Below are positions 1 to 10,772 of a DNA stretch of 64,000 nucleotides, piece by piece (position 1 is the stretch's first letter; every line of letters starts with the position of its first letter). The position numbers and the translations under genes are program-made. The notes under the pieces were generated by a model. It had not been told where the DNA came from. It saw nothing but the letters and a program-made list of their open reading frames with translations, and searched no databases. The DNA is from Rutidosis leptorrhynchoides (lineage: Eukaryota > Streptophyta > Magnoliopsida > Asterales > Asteraceae). The stretch spans positions 151,452,501 through 151,516,500 of the forward strand of contig NC_092338.1 in assembly GCF_046630445.1 (NCBI RefSeq), given 5' to 3'.

Positions 1-68
1 TTATATCGTATTTAATAGTATTTCCTTGTAAAAATATAACTATTTTGTACACACCTCTACGCACATCA
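1..68 (+). repeat. 3' tail of element A 5' LTR
   Basis: Bases 1-68 match the last 68 bases of the LTR at 26583-28649 with three differences by eye (positions 1, 35 and 60). It ends GCACATCA, giving the canonical CA terminus, and is followed eight bases later by the primer binding site. Confidence 0.95.
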
Positions 69-76
69 AGTATTTT

Positions 77-95
77 TGGCGCCGCTGCCGGGGAC
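77..95 (+). other. Primer binding site of element A (tRNA-Asp type)
   Basis: TGGCGCCGCTGCCGGGGAC is complementary, apart from about one base, to the 3' end of plant tRNA-Asp, the primer used by Athila elements. It lies eight bases after the LTR end, the expected place for minus-strand priming. Confidence 0.9.
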
Positions 96-1305
96 ACTAA
101 AACGCCGAAAGCTCAACGCTATAATAAAAAAAATATTTTTTATTTAGTTCTTTTTATAAAAATACGTTTTAAATATTAAAAATACAAAAATTTAAAAAGA
201 AAAGAAAAATAAAAATATATATATTTTTAAGAGATTGATAAAAATATATAAAATTATAAATTTTTCTATTTTTATTTTTAGTTTTTAACAATTAAGTTTT
301 TATTTACTTTATATAAATATTCTATATATTTAAAACAGAAAAAAAATAAAAAAAAATAAATCGGCCCGAGAACTGTAGCAGCCCAGATCCTGACCCAAAA
401 CCCTAATCCATGCGACCGCATGGATTTAAAACGCACAGACCATGCGATAGCATACTGGCCCTGACTCGCCAGGTTTGACCTACAACAGCATTAATTACGG
501 GGTAATTATTATTATTATTATTAATTAAAACCCTAATTAGGGTTAGTGTATTTAATTAGTTTTTATTTTAGTTTTAGTATTTAATTTGTATTATTTTGTT
601 TAATTAGTTTTATTAAAATTAAAAAAATAATAATTTTATAAATAAATAATATTTTTATAAAAATTGTACTTTTTACAACTTCAAGTTTATTTTTATATTT
701 TGTATCTTTTTATTTGTTTTAGCGTAATATTTGTATTTTTCGCTCGTAATTAGTTTTAAGTCATAGTTTTTGCCGTAGTTATTTTTATTTCTAGATTCTT
801 AGGCTTTGCCGTAAAATCCCTTAAGTATTTTTTCTTTAGACTAAGATTTAGGTGCTTTAGAATTTTGCGACGCCGTTTTATAAATTTTAGTACCTTTTTA
901 AGTTATTACCGTTTTGGATATAGTATTTCTTTTAAGCTTTAATACCTTCAGACGCAATTTTTAATTTTTAGTTTTTAGACTTTTTAAGTTTCGACGCGCT
1001 ACTTTCTTATTTTTCGCCGCTCTAATTTTTAGGACATAGAATTTTCTATTTCTTCTCTAAAATTTCTTTAAATTTCGACGAAAAATTATTTTAAGTGATT
1101 AAATTGATAGACATCCAAAATTTTTTGCTTCGTAGTAATAGTTGGATTTGTTAGTGGCTGAGTTGTGAGCTTCCGATTTAAAGGGTTCTGGCTCCCTGCT
1201 ACATCTATTGGCTATTCGAAACGTGGGCAAAAGCAGAAAAGTCTATTAATTGGATAACTTATATAATTTTTCTTTCTTTTTAAAAACTAATAGGATATTC
1301 AGTGA
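96..1305 (+). other. Untranslated leader of element A
   Basis: About 1.2 kb of AT-rich sequence between the PBS and the gag start without an ORF I would support. It holds the palindrome pair at 408-455 and a palindromic telo-box-like motif, AACCCTAATTAGGGTT, at about 530-545. The length is usual for an Athila leader, where packaging and translation signals are expected; I cannot identify these. Confidence 0.7.
408..455. promoter_or_regulatory. Paired 16-bp palindromes in the leader of element A, 32-bp spacing
   Basis: CCATGCGACCGCATGG at 408-423 and the weaker CCATGCGATAGCATAC at 440-455 have starts exactly 32 bp apart. They match the pairs in the LTRs of A, D and E in sequence and spacing. 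No TATA box lies 22-23 bp away on either side, so this copy is not in a core promoter. Confidence 0.7.
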
Positions 1306-2694
1306 ATGCACCGAGCAAAACGTTCACCACCTTTTATACGTTCACCACCTGTAACTCGATCAAGACATCTAGCCAATATTATCGCCGTTGATTTTTCTTT
1401 AGAATCGTCATCAAGTCGACCAAGTACTCCAATTCAAATTTCCGATAATCCATTTTTTGAACCCGACCTCACAATTGAGAATCCGGAGGATATTCAGGAA
1501 CAATTCAGAGATCCTGAACCACTAATCTTTCCTCCGGAACCACCAATCATTCAAACAGAAATTGTCGAGGAACAACCCATTAAATCAGAATCCTCTAGTG
1601 ATTCAGGTTCAACAAATTCAATCATGGAAAATCTGGAACCTCTAAGTATGGAAGACCGAATGCGAGCTAAACGCACTGGTCAAGGTCACGCAATTACTCA
1701 ACCAGACATTAATGTGCCAGATTATGAAATCAAAGGACAAATCCTACACATGGTGACTAATCAATGCCAATTTAGTGGTGCACCGAAGGAATATCCAAAT
1801 GAACATCTTCGTACCTTTAATAGGATCTGTACACTATTTAAAATCCGAGAAGTGGAGGATGAACAAATATATCTCATGTTATTTCCCTGGACTTTAAAGG
1901 GAGAAGCCAAAGATTGGTTAGAATCATTACCCGAAGGGGCGATTGATACATGGGACGTTTTAGTTGAAAAATTTCTTAAACAATTCTTTCCGGCATCTAA
2001 AGCCGTGAGACTTCAAGGAGAAATTGTTACGTTCACGCAAAAGCCAAATGAAAAACTATATGAGGCGTGGACAAGATTTGGAAAGTTATTAAGAGGAAGT
2101 CCGCAACATGGTTTAGACACCTGTCAAATAGTACAAATATTCTACCAAGGATGCGACATCACTACAAGAAAAGACATCGATATAGCAGCTGGTGGTTCCA
2201 TTATGAAGAAAACCGCAACTGACGCTTACAAAATTATTGATAACACTGCTTCCCACTCACATGAGTGGCACCAAGAAAAAGATATCATTAGATCATCTAA
2301 AGTAGCTAGAGCCGATTCTAGCCATGACTTTGATTCCATTTCTGCAAAGATAGATGCTGTCGAGAGACGAATGGAAAAGATGACTAAAGATATTCACTCA
2401 ATATGAATTAGTTGTGAGCAGTGTGGAGGACCACATTTGACAAAAGATTGTCTCAGTATTGAACTAACAATGGAACAAAGAGAGAATGTTTCATACATAA
2501 ACCAAAGGCCTGGAAATAATTATCAGAATAATTATCAACCGCCAAGACCAATCTACAATCAAAACCAGAATTATAACCGAAATGTTCCATACAACAACCA
2601 ACAAGGTCCTAGTAATCAACAAGTATCCAATAATACTTACAATCAGCAAAGACCTATTTTTCAAAATAAACCACCACAAACCGATGATAAATAG
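1306..2694 (+). pseudogene. gag: gag (capsid and nucleocapsid) of element A, broken
   Basis: Encodes the structural Gag polyprotein that forms the cytoplasmic virus-like particle. The ATG at 1306 opens a frame of 366 codons: a low-complexity acidic N-terminus to about residue 110, then a retrotransposon gag domain with the Athila-typical runs LRTFNRICTLFKIREVED and KGEAKDWLESLPEG (about residues 160-205), ending in a helical segment. A TGA at 2404-2406 interrupts it just before the zinc knuckle CEQCGGPHLTKDC (2413-2451, C-X2-C-X3-H-X4-C), and a TAG at 2692 cuts the Asn/Gln/Pro-rich tail. Reading resumes in the same frame after both stops, so these are point lesions in one ancestral gag-pol frame. 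Confidence 0.85.
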
Positions 2695-2709
2695 CCAAAT
2701 TTAGAAGAT

Positions 2710-3783
2710 ATGATGTCGAAGCTAGTTGAATCTCAAACACAGTTTTTCACATCTCAGAAACAAACCAATGAACAAAATGCTCAAACATTTAGAAATCAAC
2801 AAGCTTTTATTCAAAATTTGGAACAAGAAGTAAGTAACCTAGCAAGATTGATAGGTGAAAGGAAACCGGGAAGTCTACCTAGTGATACAAATGCTAACCC
2901 CCGGAATGAAACATCTAAAGCCATTACCACAAGAAGTGGTATTACAGTTAAACCACCTGAAATGCGTGTAATTTCTGATGAAGCTATTCCTACTCCACAA
3001 GAACCACAATCTGAGCAAGATAAGGAAACAGAACCGGTAGTTGAAAAGGTTAATGAAGATAACACAATTAAGGCTAAACCTTATGTTAAACCATACCAAC
3101 CACCACTTCCTTACCTGAGTAAAATGAGAAAAGAGAGACTTGAAGCCGAGCAATCCAAATTCTTGGATATGTTTAAACAAATAAATTTCAATCTTCCTTT
3201 CATTGATGTGATTTCAGAAATGCCTAGATATGCTAAATTCTTGAAAGATCTAATCACAAATAGAAAGAAAATGGAAGAAATCTCGGCTGTTACTATGAAT
3301 GCTAATTGCTCTGCAGTACTATTGAATAAGATACCAGAAAAATTATCTGATCCAGTAAGTTTCACGATTTCATGTTTTCTGGGTAGTCTTAGTTCAATAG
3401 AAGCATTGGCAGACTTAGGTGCTAGTATAAATTTAATGCCGTATTCACTATACGCTAAACTAGACCTTGGATAATTGAAACCAACACGAATAAGCATACA
3501 ACTAGCAGATAGATCAGTAAAATATCCTAGAGGGATAATGGAAAACATGCTAGTTAAAGTTGGTACTTTAGTATTTCCAGTAGATTTTGTTATTCTGGAC
3601 ATGGAAGAAGATTCTCGAGTTCCTCTCATATTAGGAAGACCATTCTTAAACACGGCTAAAGCAATAATATACGTGTTTGGTAAGAAACTGACCCTAAGTA
3701 TAGAGGACGAGAGTGTTACCTTTTCAGTTGATAGAGCCATACAACAACCGCAATCTGCAGATGATACATGTTATTATATTTAA
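2710..3783 (+). pseudogene. Gag C-terminal linker and first protease (PR1) of element A, broken
   Basis: Same frame as gag. A Gln-rich, probably coiled N-terminal part leads into a retropepsin-like domain that would mature the polyprotein. The active-site motif is DLGAS (3412-3426), the variant usual in Athila elements in place of D-T/S-G, and the second half carries VPLILGRPFL near 3622-3651, the hydrophobic-hydrophobic-Gly signature of the fold. A TAA at 3472-3474 splits the domain ten residues after the active site. The frame closes with TAA at 3781, but the same frame reopens at once into the RT region, so I read this too as a lesion rather than a natural end. Confidence 0.8.
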
Positions 3784-3804
3784 ACTATAGATTCACATGC
3801 AGAA

Positions 3805-5560
3805 TTGTTAGAAGAATTTCCAGAATTACAAGGAACAGGAGAATGTTCTTTAGGAGAAGGAACTGAACCAATTGATGAAGTTGAAATGTTAGCCGCACTT
3901 ATGGCTAATGGATATGAACCAACAACAGAAGAAATTCAAATGCTAAAAGAAGAAGATAGATATCTATATAAATCATCGATAGAAGAACCACCGATATTGG
4001 AGTTAAAGCCACTTCCAAACCATCTGGAATACGCTTATTTACATGGTGAATCTGAATTACATGTAATAATATCGTCTTCTCTTACTGAAAATGAAAAATC
4101 TCAACTCATTGCTGTGCTAAAATCTCATAAACCAGCTATTGCATGGAAGATTCATGACATTAATGGAATAAGTCCTTCGTATTGTACACATAAAATCCTT
4201 ATGGAAGAAGGTCATAAAACGTATGTGCAACGCCAACGAAGATTAAATCCTAATATGCAAGATGTTGTTAAGAAAGAAATTATTAAACTGCTTGATACAG
4301 GTTTAATTTATCCAATTTCTGATAGTCCATGGGTAAGCCCAGTTCAATGCGTACCTAAGAAGGGTGGCATGACTGTCATCACAAATGAGAAAAATGAGCT
4401 TATTCCTACTAGGACTGTAACATGATGGCGTGTTGTATTGATTATAGAAAATTAAATGACGCCACCAGAAAAGATTACTTTCCCTTACCTTTCATTGATC
4501 AAATGTTGGAAAGATTAGCCAGAAACAGTTACTATTGTTTTTTTGATGGTTTTTTCGGATATTTTCAAATTCCAATAGCACCCGAGGACCAAGAGAAAAC
4601 CACATTCACGTGCCCTTATGGTACTTTTGCTTACAAACGCATGCCATTTGGACTTTGCAACGCCCCTGCAACCTTTCAAAGGTGCATGATGGCGATTTTT
4701 CACGACATGATAGAAGAATGCATGGAAGTTTTCATGGATGACTTTTCAGTCTTCGGTGATACATTTGAAACATGTCTAGTTAATCTTGAACAAATGCTTA
4801 TTAGATGCGAACAATCAAATCTAGTACTTAATTGGGAGTAATGCCATTTCATGGTTAAAGAAGGCATCGTTCTTGGTCATAAAATTTCAAAGGAAGGAAT
4901 TGAAGTGGATAGAGCTAAAGTAGATGTAATTGCTAAACTTCCACATCCCACCAATGTTAGAGGAGTTAGGAGTTTTCTAGGGCATGCTGATTTTTACCGA
5001 CGTTTCATAAAAGATTTTTCTAAAATTGCCACTCCTATGAATAAACTCCTAGAAAAGGATGCTCCATTCATCTTTTCAGATGAATGCATCAAATCTTTTA
5101 ATATTCTTAAAGAAAAACTCACTAATGCGCCGATCATGATAACTCCAAATTGGAATCTACCGTTTGAACTAATGTGCGATGCAAGTGATTTTGCAATAGG
5201 AGCCGTTTTAGGACAAAGGATTGAAAAACGATTTCAACCTATTTATTATGCTAGTAAGACATTACAAGGAGCACAAACAAACTACACAACTACTGAAAAA
5301 GAACTCCTTGCTATTGTCTTTACTTTTGACAAATTTCGTTCATATCTCGTTCTAGCTAAAACGATGGTCTATACCGACCATTCTGCTCTTAGATACCTAT
5401 TTTTGAAACAAGATGCTAAACCACGATTAATCCGTTGGATCTTACTCTTACAAGAGTTTAATATAGAAATCCGAGATAAAAAGGGAGCAGAAAATCTCGC
5501 CGCTGATCATTTTTCTCGTCTTGAAAATCCCGAATTAGAAGTTCTAAATGAATCGGCCAT
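3805..5560 (+). pseudogene. pol: Reverse transcriptase and RNase H of element A, broken
   Basis: Encodes the polymerase that copies element RNA to DNA. The fingers region with LIYPISDSPWVSPVQ is near 4290-4345, and the palm has FMDD at 4731-4742, the lineage form of the YxDD catalytic motif. Connection and RNase H follow, with [13 protein letters not shown] near 5175 and [10 protein letters not shown] near 5370. Lesions: a TGA at 4423 next to a one-base deletion in the segment for CIDYRKLND, which shifts the frame, and a TAA at 4839-4841. Outside these the reading is continuous and conserved, which suggests a fairly recent loss of function. Confidence 0.9.
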
Positions 5561-6870
5561 ACAAGATAACTTTCCTGATGAATATCTATTGAAGATAGAT
5601 TATAATGAAATTCCATGGTTTGCAGACTATGCAAACTACTTAGTATGTGGATTCCTTGAAAAAGGGTTGTCGTACCAAAAACGAAAGAAATTCTTTAGTG
5701 ATATAAAACACTATTTCTGGAAAGATCCACATTTGTTTAAAATTTGTCCCGATGAAATAATACGCCGATGTGTATTTGGAGATGAAGTTAGTCAAATCTT
5801 AAACCATTGTCACACAGGACCAACAGGAGGGCATTATGGGCCTCAACTCACAGCAAAAAAAGTTTACGATGCTGGATTCTATTGGCCTACAATTTTTAAA
5901 GACGCACACCTTCTTTGCAAATCCTGTGATGCATGTCAAAGGGACGGAAAAATAAGTCATCGTGATGAAATGCCACAAAATGTCATTCAAGTATGTGAAG
6001 TATTTGACATTTGGGGTATTGACTTTATGGGGTCCATTTCCAAAATCTCATAATAATCTCTACATTCTTGTTGCCATTGATTATGTATCTAAATGGGCGG
6101 AAGCACAAGCTCTCCCGACTAACGATGCACGAGTTGTAGTCAACTTTTTAAAACGTCTTTTTGCCAGGTTTGGAACACCGAAAGCTTTAATAAGTGATCG
6201 GGGTACTCATTTTTGTAACAATCAACTTGAGAAAGTTCTCAAAAGATATGGAGTAACTCATAAAATCTCAACCGCTTATCATCCACAAACAAGTGGACAA
6301 GTTGAAAATACCAACCGAGCTTTAAAACGTATTCTAGAGAAAACCGTAGGATCAAATCCGAAGGAATGGTCCATGAAATTGGAGGATGCACTCTGGGCTT
6401 TTAGAACAGCCTACAAAACTCCAATTAGAACCACACTTTTTAAACTCGTTTACGGAAAAGCATGTCATCTTCCAGTAGAAATTGAACACAGAGCATTTTG
6501 GGCTTTGAAGACGTGTACTCTTGATTTACATGAAGTCGGACGTCTACGGTTAAGTCAACTAAACGAATTAGAAGAATTAAGACATGAAGCATACGAAAAT
6601 TCGTTAATCTATAAGGAAAGAACGAAGAAATGGCATGATAAAAGAATCAGAAGTTCAAAAGAATTTAAAGAAGGAGATAGAGTTCTTCTTTTCAATTCAC
6701 GATTCAAGCTATCTTCTGAAAAATTGAAATCAAGATGGTCTGGACCATTCATCGTCAAAAGAGTTTTCTTATACGGAACAATAGAGTTAATAAATTCAAA
6801 TGGGATTGAATTTAAAGTTAATGGTCACAGAGTTAAACATTACATACATGGTCCGATGGAAGTTGACAAT
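5561..6870 (+). pseudogene. pol: Integrase of element A, frameshifted
   Basis: Inserts the cDNA into the host chromosome. The N-terminal HHCC zinc-binding part runs about 5790-5945 ([13 protein letters not shown] ... CKSCDACQ). Catalytic-core acidic residues are visible in GIDFMG, ISDRGTHFCN (near 6195) and GQVENTNRA (near 6295), the D,D(35)E pattern. A one-base insertion in the run of G near 6030 moves the frame inside the core just after the first Asp. The C-terminal part to HRVKHYIHGPMEV (about 6860) is the usual basic DNA-binding tail. The frame then continues without a stop into the second protease-like domain. Confidence 0.88.
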
Positions 6871-7875
6871 GAAGTTAATCATAATTTCACCACCCAAGAA
6901 AACCTTCAAAATGAAAACATAAATATGTTATCAACAACATATGAAAAATCAAAATTGAAAAATGGGGAGGATTCAAATTGGAGTGATGAAGAAGAATTTC
7001 TATACAAACCTCCCATTCCAAGAAATGAAGAAAAAGAAATTCAAATAGAAGTGAAAGAACCAAGAAAAGAACACCCGAAAAAGATTAACAAACCAACTCG
7101 ACTTACTAAAGTCGGAGACCCTGGTGAATTTATCATTTCTTGCTTGCTTAATGATGGTGCTATATATAATGGACTCGCAGATTTAGGAGCAAGTGCAAAT
7201 ATTATGCCTCTTTCCTTATACAAAAGATTAGGTATGGGTAAATTAAAACCAACCAAAATAGATGTTCAATCATTTGACCTAACCATTAAGCACCCGGTTG
7301 GAATAGCAAATAATTTACTTGTTAACGTGGGAAGTTTGACTTTTGTTGCAAACTTCATAGTTATTAATATGGAGAAAAACCTTGATATTCCTCTAATTTT
7401 AGGTCGCCCATTTTTAGCAACCACCGAGGCATTCATTGATGTAAGAAAAGGTATAATGACACTTAGGGATGGTGATAAATCGATCACCTTTGTGAACCGA
7501 AAGTTTAGATCTCCACCAACCAAAACTGTTAAACCAATAAAAACGCATAAGTGTGGGGAAGATGAAGAAACACTTAATGATGATCCGATCACAAAGAACC
7601 CCGTTGATGATACGAAATTAGATGAACCCGTTTTTAACAGTTCAATGAAAAAACTTTATAAACGGATTCACGATGCTAAGATTAAGGGAAACTTTAAGTT
7701 ATGTAACCGATTAGTATCCAATTTATCACCAAAAGAAAAGGCAATGTTAGTTGAATTTGTGAAAGTTACGGAGGAAATCAACAAATGGATTGAAGCAAAA
7801 GTCAGAGATATACAAGTTGTTAATGATCCAATTGAAAATAACGTTAATCACAATTTCAACACCACATCTAACTAA
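6871..7875 (+). CDS. Second retropepsin-like domain (PR2) fused after the integrase of element A
   Basis: This is the C-terminal third of an open frame running 5962-7875. After an acidic linker it shows a second aspartic-protease-like domain: GLADLGASANIMPLSLY at about 7171-7221 (DLGAS again, near residue 407 of that frame), then KLKPTKIDVQSFD, a VGSLTFVANFIVI strand and IPLILGRPFLAT. Order and spacing copy PR1 at 3400-3740, though the sequences clearly differ. A helical tail of about 110 residues follows. Ty3/gypsy elements normally have one protease, N-terminal to RT, so a second after IN is unusual. It could be a diverged duplicate with a structural role; activity cannot be judged. Unlike PR1 it has no stop. 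Confidence 0.75.
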   Translation, partial: EVNHNFTTQENLQNENINMLSTTYEKSKLKNGEDSNWSDEEEFLYKPPIPRNEEKEIQIEVKEPRKEHPKKINKPTRLTKVGDPGEFIISCLLNDGAIYNGLADLGASANIMPLSLYKRLGMGKLKPTKIDVQSFDLTIKHPVGIANNLLVNVGSLTFVANFIVINMEKNLDIPLILGRPFLATTEAFIDVRKGIMTLRDGDKSITFVNRKFRSPPTKTVKPIKTHKCGEDEETLNDDPITKNPVDDTKLDEPVFNSSMKKLYKRIHDAKIKGNFKLCNRLVSNLSPKEKAMLVEFVKVTEEINKWIEAKVRDIQVVNDPIENNVNHNFNTTSN

Positions 7876-7884
7876 GTGTGGGGA
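7872..7884 (+). other. Internal polypurine-tract-like motif, element A
   Basis: TAAGTGTGGGGAGG directly overlaps and follows the stop of the long ORF. The same AAGTGTGGG core forms the tract next to the 3' LTR (26569) and recurs near 7550, 24919 and 25277. Confidence 0.5.
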
Positions 7885-8046
7885 GGTTCGAATCTTTTTA
7901 GGGTAATATGTATTTCTCTTAGAGTTAGATATTCTGTTTTCGTGTAGTTCTCGAGAATGGAATCCGAATGGTCTTTCCCTAGCAGACCCTAAAGAACTAG
8001 TCTTCTCCCCCCATTCTGAATTTTTATTTTTTTTAGGTTTTATGAG

Positions 8047-8463
8047 ATGAAGAATTCCTTTGATCTGAACCATGGTCTAATGCTACATGCTATGATTACT
8101 AAACGTAATAATGACACACTTCCGAGTGAACTGGTATCATTCATAAGAATCAAAATGGACGGAGTAAGAAAAGAACTCAGAAAAGATCATCATAAGATAC
8201 ATTTTGGTAAAGTAAAATCAAAATCTGCAACAAAAAGAAGAGCACGACACCTTGAAAGATGTAACAAATGCGGAAAATGGTCACACGAAGGTAAATGTTC
8301 AAATAATCAAACATATTCAAACACCGAATTTGTTACTCTATGCAGAGAAGGACCGTTTATATGTTTAGAAGAAAGGATATTGAAGATTCGAGGTTATGCT
8401 TACGTAGCTATGGAGAACCAAATCACACGACTCTCCTATGAGTCGGCTAAAGCAGGTCTCTGA
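8047..8463 (+). CDS. Small basic zinc-knuckle protein of element A, function unknown
   Basis: An intact 138-codon frame that starts with ATG about 170 bases after pol. The product is rich in Lys and Arg and has a compact Cys/His motif CNKCGKWSHEGKC (C-X2-C-X4-H-X3-C) near residues 73-85, one residue shorter than a standard retroviral CCHC knuckle, preceded by a strongly basic stretch. That points to nucleic acid binding, but I do not recognise a family. It lies in the position where Athila elements carry extra or env-like genes. Together with the upstream second protease it forms a protease plus zinc-knuckle module, as if part of a gag-pro region had been duplicated downstream of IN; that is inference. 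Confidence 0.6.
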   Translation: MKNSFDLNHGLMLHAMITKRNNDTLPSELVSFIRIKMDGVRKELRKDHHKIHFGKVKSKSATKRRARHLERCNKCGKWSHEGKCSNNQTYSNTEFVTLCREGPFICLEERILKIRGYAYVAMENQITRLSYESAKAGL

Positions 8464-9824
8464 GAATTCTTTCTCATAGGTAAGTATGTACAGTTTTTAT
8501 TTTTATTTTTATTGCTTTTAACCTTTTGATAATAAACACTGAATCATTCGCTATAAAGTATTAAATTGGTATTCAATAAAATTAGGTATGCGTAACCGAA
8601 ATTATTGATATCATACAAAAATTTATTACATCACTGCGAAATTTACCATTTATTCTTAAGGTATAAATATCTTTAATCAATCAATCCAAAATATTTCAAA
8701 AATTCGTCAAGAGTAAAACTAGGTAATATAGCCGAAATTACTTTACCGAAAAGAGGGGCGTATATTTTTGACAATATTTGATTGATTAAAGTGGGATAAA
8801 AGACCAAAAAGATTTTTAAATTTATTTTTACTATGTTTTTAAAATTAATATATAAATATTAAATTAATATTGTAAACTTGTTAAAATCAATATATTTAAG
8901 TTTGTAAATATTTGAAAAATTAATATTTTTAATATAAGTTTGCATGTATAAAAATGATATTTATATGAATTTTTAATTTTATGCATTTTAAATTTAGGTT
9001 TGGTGTAAATTTAAAAACAAAAATTTACTTTATTTCACTAAGTTAAAAATATGATTTTTAAAAATTCGTCGTGAGTTGAAACTAGGTCGTTGAACCGAAA
9101 TTGCTTTACCCGAGAGTGGGACGAGAACTTTTATTATCATTATTTTTAATCTTATTGAATTAAAGTAAGCCAAAAACATTAAAAAACCCAAAAATCTTTA
9201 CTTTTAAAATCGCGCTTAAAACGTGACAAATTTTTAAAATTTTGTTGAGGGACGGACTAGGACAACGATCCGAAACGTCCTCTTCCTAAAAAGAAACAAA
9301 ATTTTAATTTTTAAATTAATTATATGTTTTATTAGTAACCTTTTTTTAAAAAAAAAAAAATTTCAAAATTTTTAGAAATCTAGGGTTTGTGTTCTTGAGC
9401 TATTTGGGGCTTTTGGATATAAACAGGTTATGGCCGATTTTTTTCATGAATTATTGCTAAATTAAGTAGTGTAACATGTTTAGCTAGCTAAATGATCTAA
9501 TCTTTGATCCTAAACATGATTTTTGAGAATTAAAGAGGACTTTTTAGGTATAAAATTCATGAACTTGATTAAATTGATGTAAATGCCATTTGAAACTTGT
9601 TTAATTACTAGTAATGGTTGTTTTAACATGTTATTCGAGTTGAATGCTTATGAACTTTGTAAACATTTTCATATATGCTTATTTGAAAAAGTGTAGAATT
9701 GTTAAAATTGTGAAAATGTGTATAAGTTTAATTTTGATTAAACATGTTATTGTAATTGTTTCAAGTTGTTATTTTCCTAACACTAATGCATATTTGGATG
9801 CAAAAAATTTGTGTTTAATGTGTT
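8464..9824 (+). repeat. Non-coding spacer of element A with a degenerate recurring motif
   Basis: AT-rich with no supported ORF. The motif AAACTAGGT, six or seven variable bases, then CCGAAATT and a G-rich stretch, recurs near 8584, 8716, 9077 and 9251, and once more near 25144 beyond the env-position ORF. Flanks (AAAATTCGTC before, TTAAAGT then a run of A and C after) are also partly repeated, so units of roughly 170-350 bases seem to be decayed duplications. Confidence 0.6.
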
Positions 9825-10772
9825 ATGCAGAGATTTACTAATACTGATGGTGCATCATCATCATCTAGACAACCTGCTCCAGAGCCTGAACCAGAAATGC
9901 AATATGAACCTGAACCGGAACAACAACAGGAACAACAACAACAACCTGATCAACATGTACCTTATTATGATCCGCATCAAGAATATTTTGATGCTTACGT
10001 AGTGTTTCCGATGCATCCGATAGTAGCTCACCCAACGATTCATGAAGAACAGTTGCATCCTAATCTAAGATTTGATCGAAGCTAGAAAGATTACCCAACA
10101 TATCAAAGTAATAAATTCAAACAGGTACCGAAAAATGTAGAAGTGCCAAGGGTAATCAATTGGGAGCCTTTGGAAAGGGTCCAACTTGCTAACTCAGTTA
10201 GACAGCATTTGATCCAAAGGTATGGCAGCTCTTCTTTTCACGATTGGGAACGTTTATTCACCATTCGTAGACCTGTATATAAGGAATGGTGCATTGAGCT
10301 TATGAGTACTATAGCGTTAAATGCGGATGTAGATAGGTTATATGATAGAAGTTTTCTTAGATTTATACTTGGCCGTAGGATATACAGGATGTCCATGCTG
10401 GACATGGCCAGGGCTTTACAGATATATACGCCCGCTGAATTACTACTACCCGATTGTATGAATTTGATTTATCATGGTGAAAGGGTAGATAGGAATTTTG
10501 ATGCTACCGCCGTCTGGAGGTGTATGTCAGATTTTAATGTTTTTGGGCGGGCAGGAACACATACCTACTTACATATTCACAGAGCCAAGCTTCATATAAT
10601 TCATAGATTTCTGGCTAACTCGATTACACAGAGAGGTCACAACAAGGAGAAAATGACCTTACATGATTTATTTTACCTAAAGTGTATTCGAGACCCAAGC
10701 GGCTTTGTTAATATCCCTTACTGTGTTGGTTTTTATTTGTCTAAAATGGTAGAAGGAATACAGGAAGGGGGA
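9825..10772 (+). pseudogene. Env-position ORF of element A, N-terminal part, interrupted by B
   Basis: Frame opening with ATG at 9825: a Gln/Glu/Pro-rich head (EPEPEQQQEQ), a TAG at 10083-10085, then an uninterrupted conserved domain from about 10143 with FHDWERLFTIRRPVYKEW, RMSMLDMARALQIYTP, NFDATAVWR and MTLHDLFYLKC. I take this to be the Athila-specific ORF found where retroviruses have env; its function is unknown. I see no signal peptide or membrane anchor, so it is not a proven envelope. The sequence TTATGCAG just at the start also fits a splice acceptor, consistent with expression from a spliced RNA, but no donor was identified. Element B is inserted in frame at codon Gly-Gly (10772). 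Confidence 0.65.
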
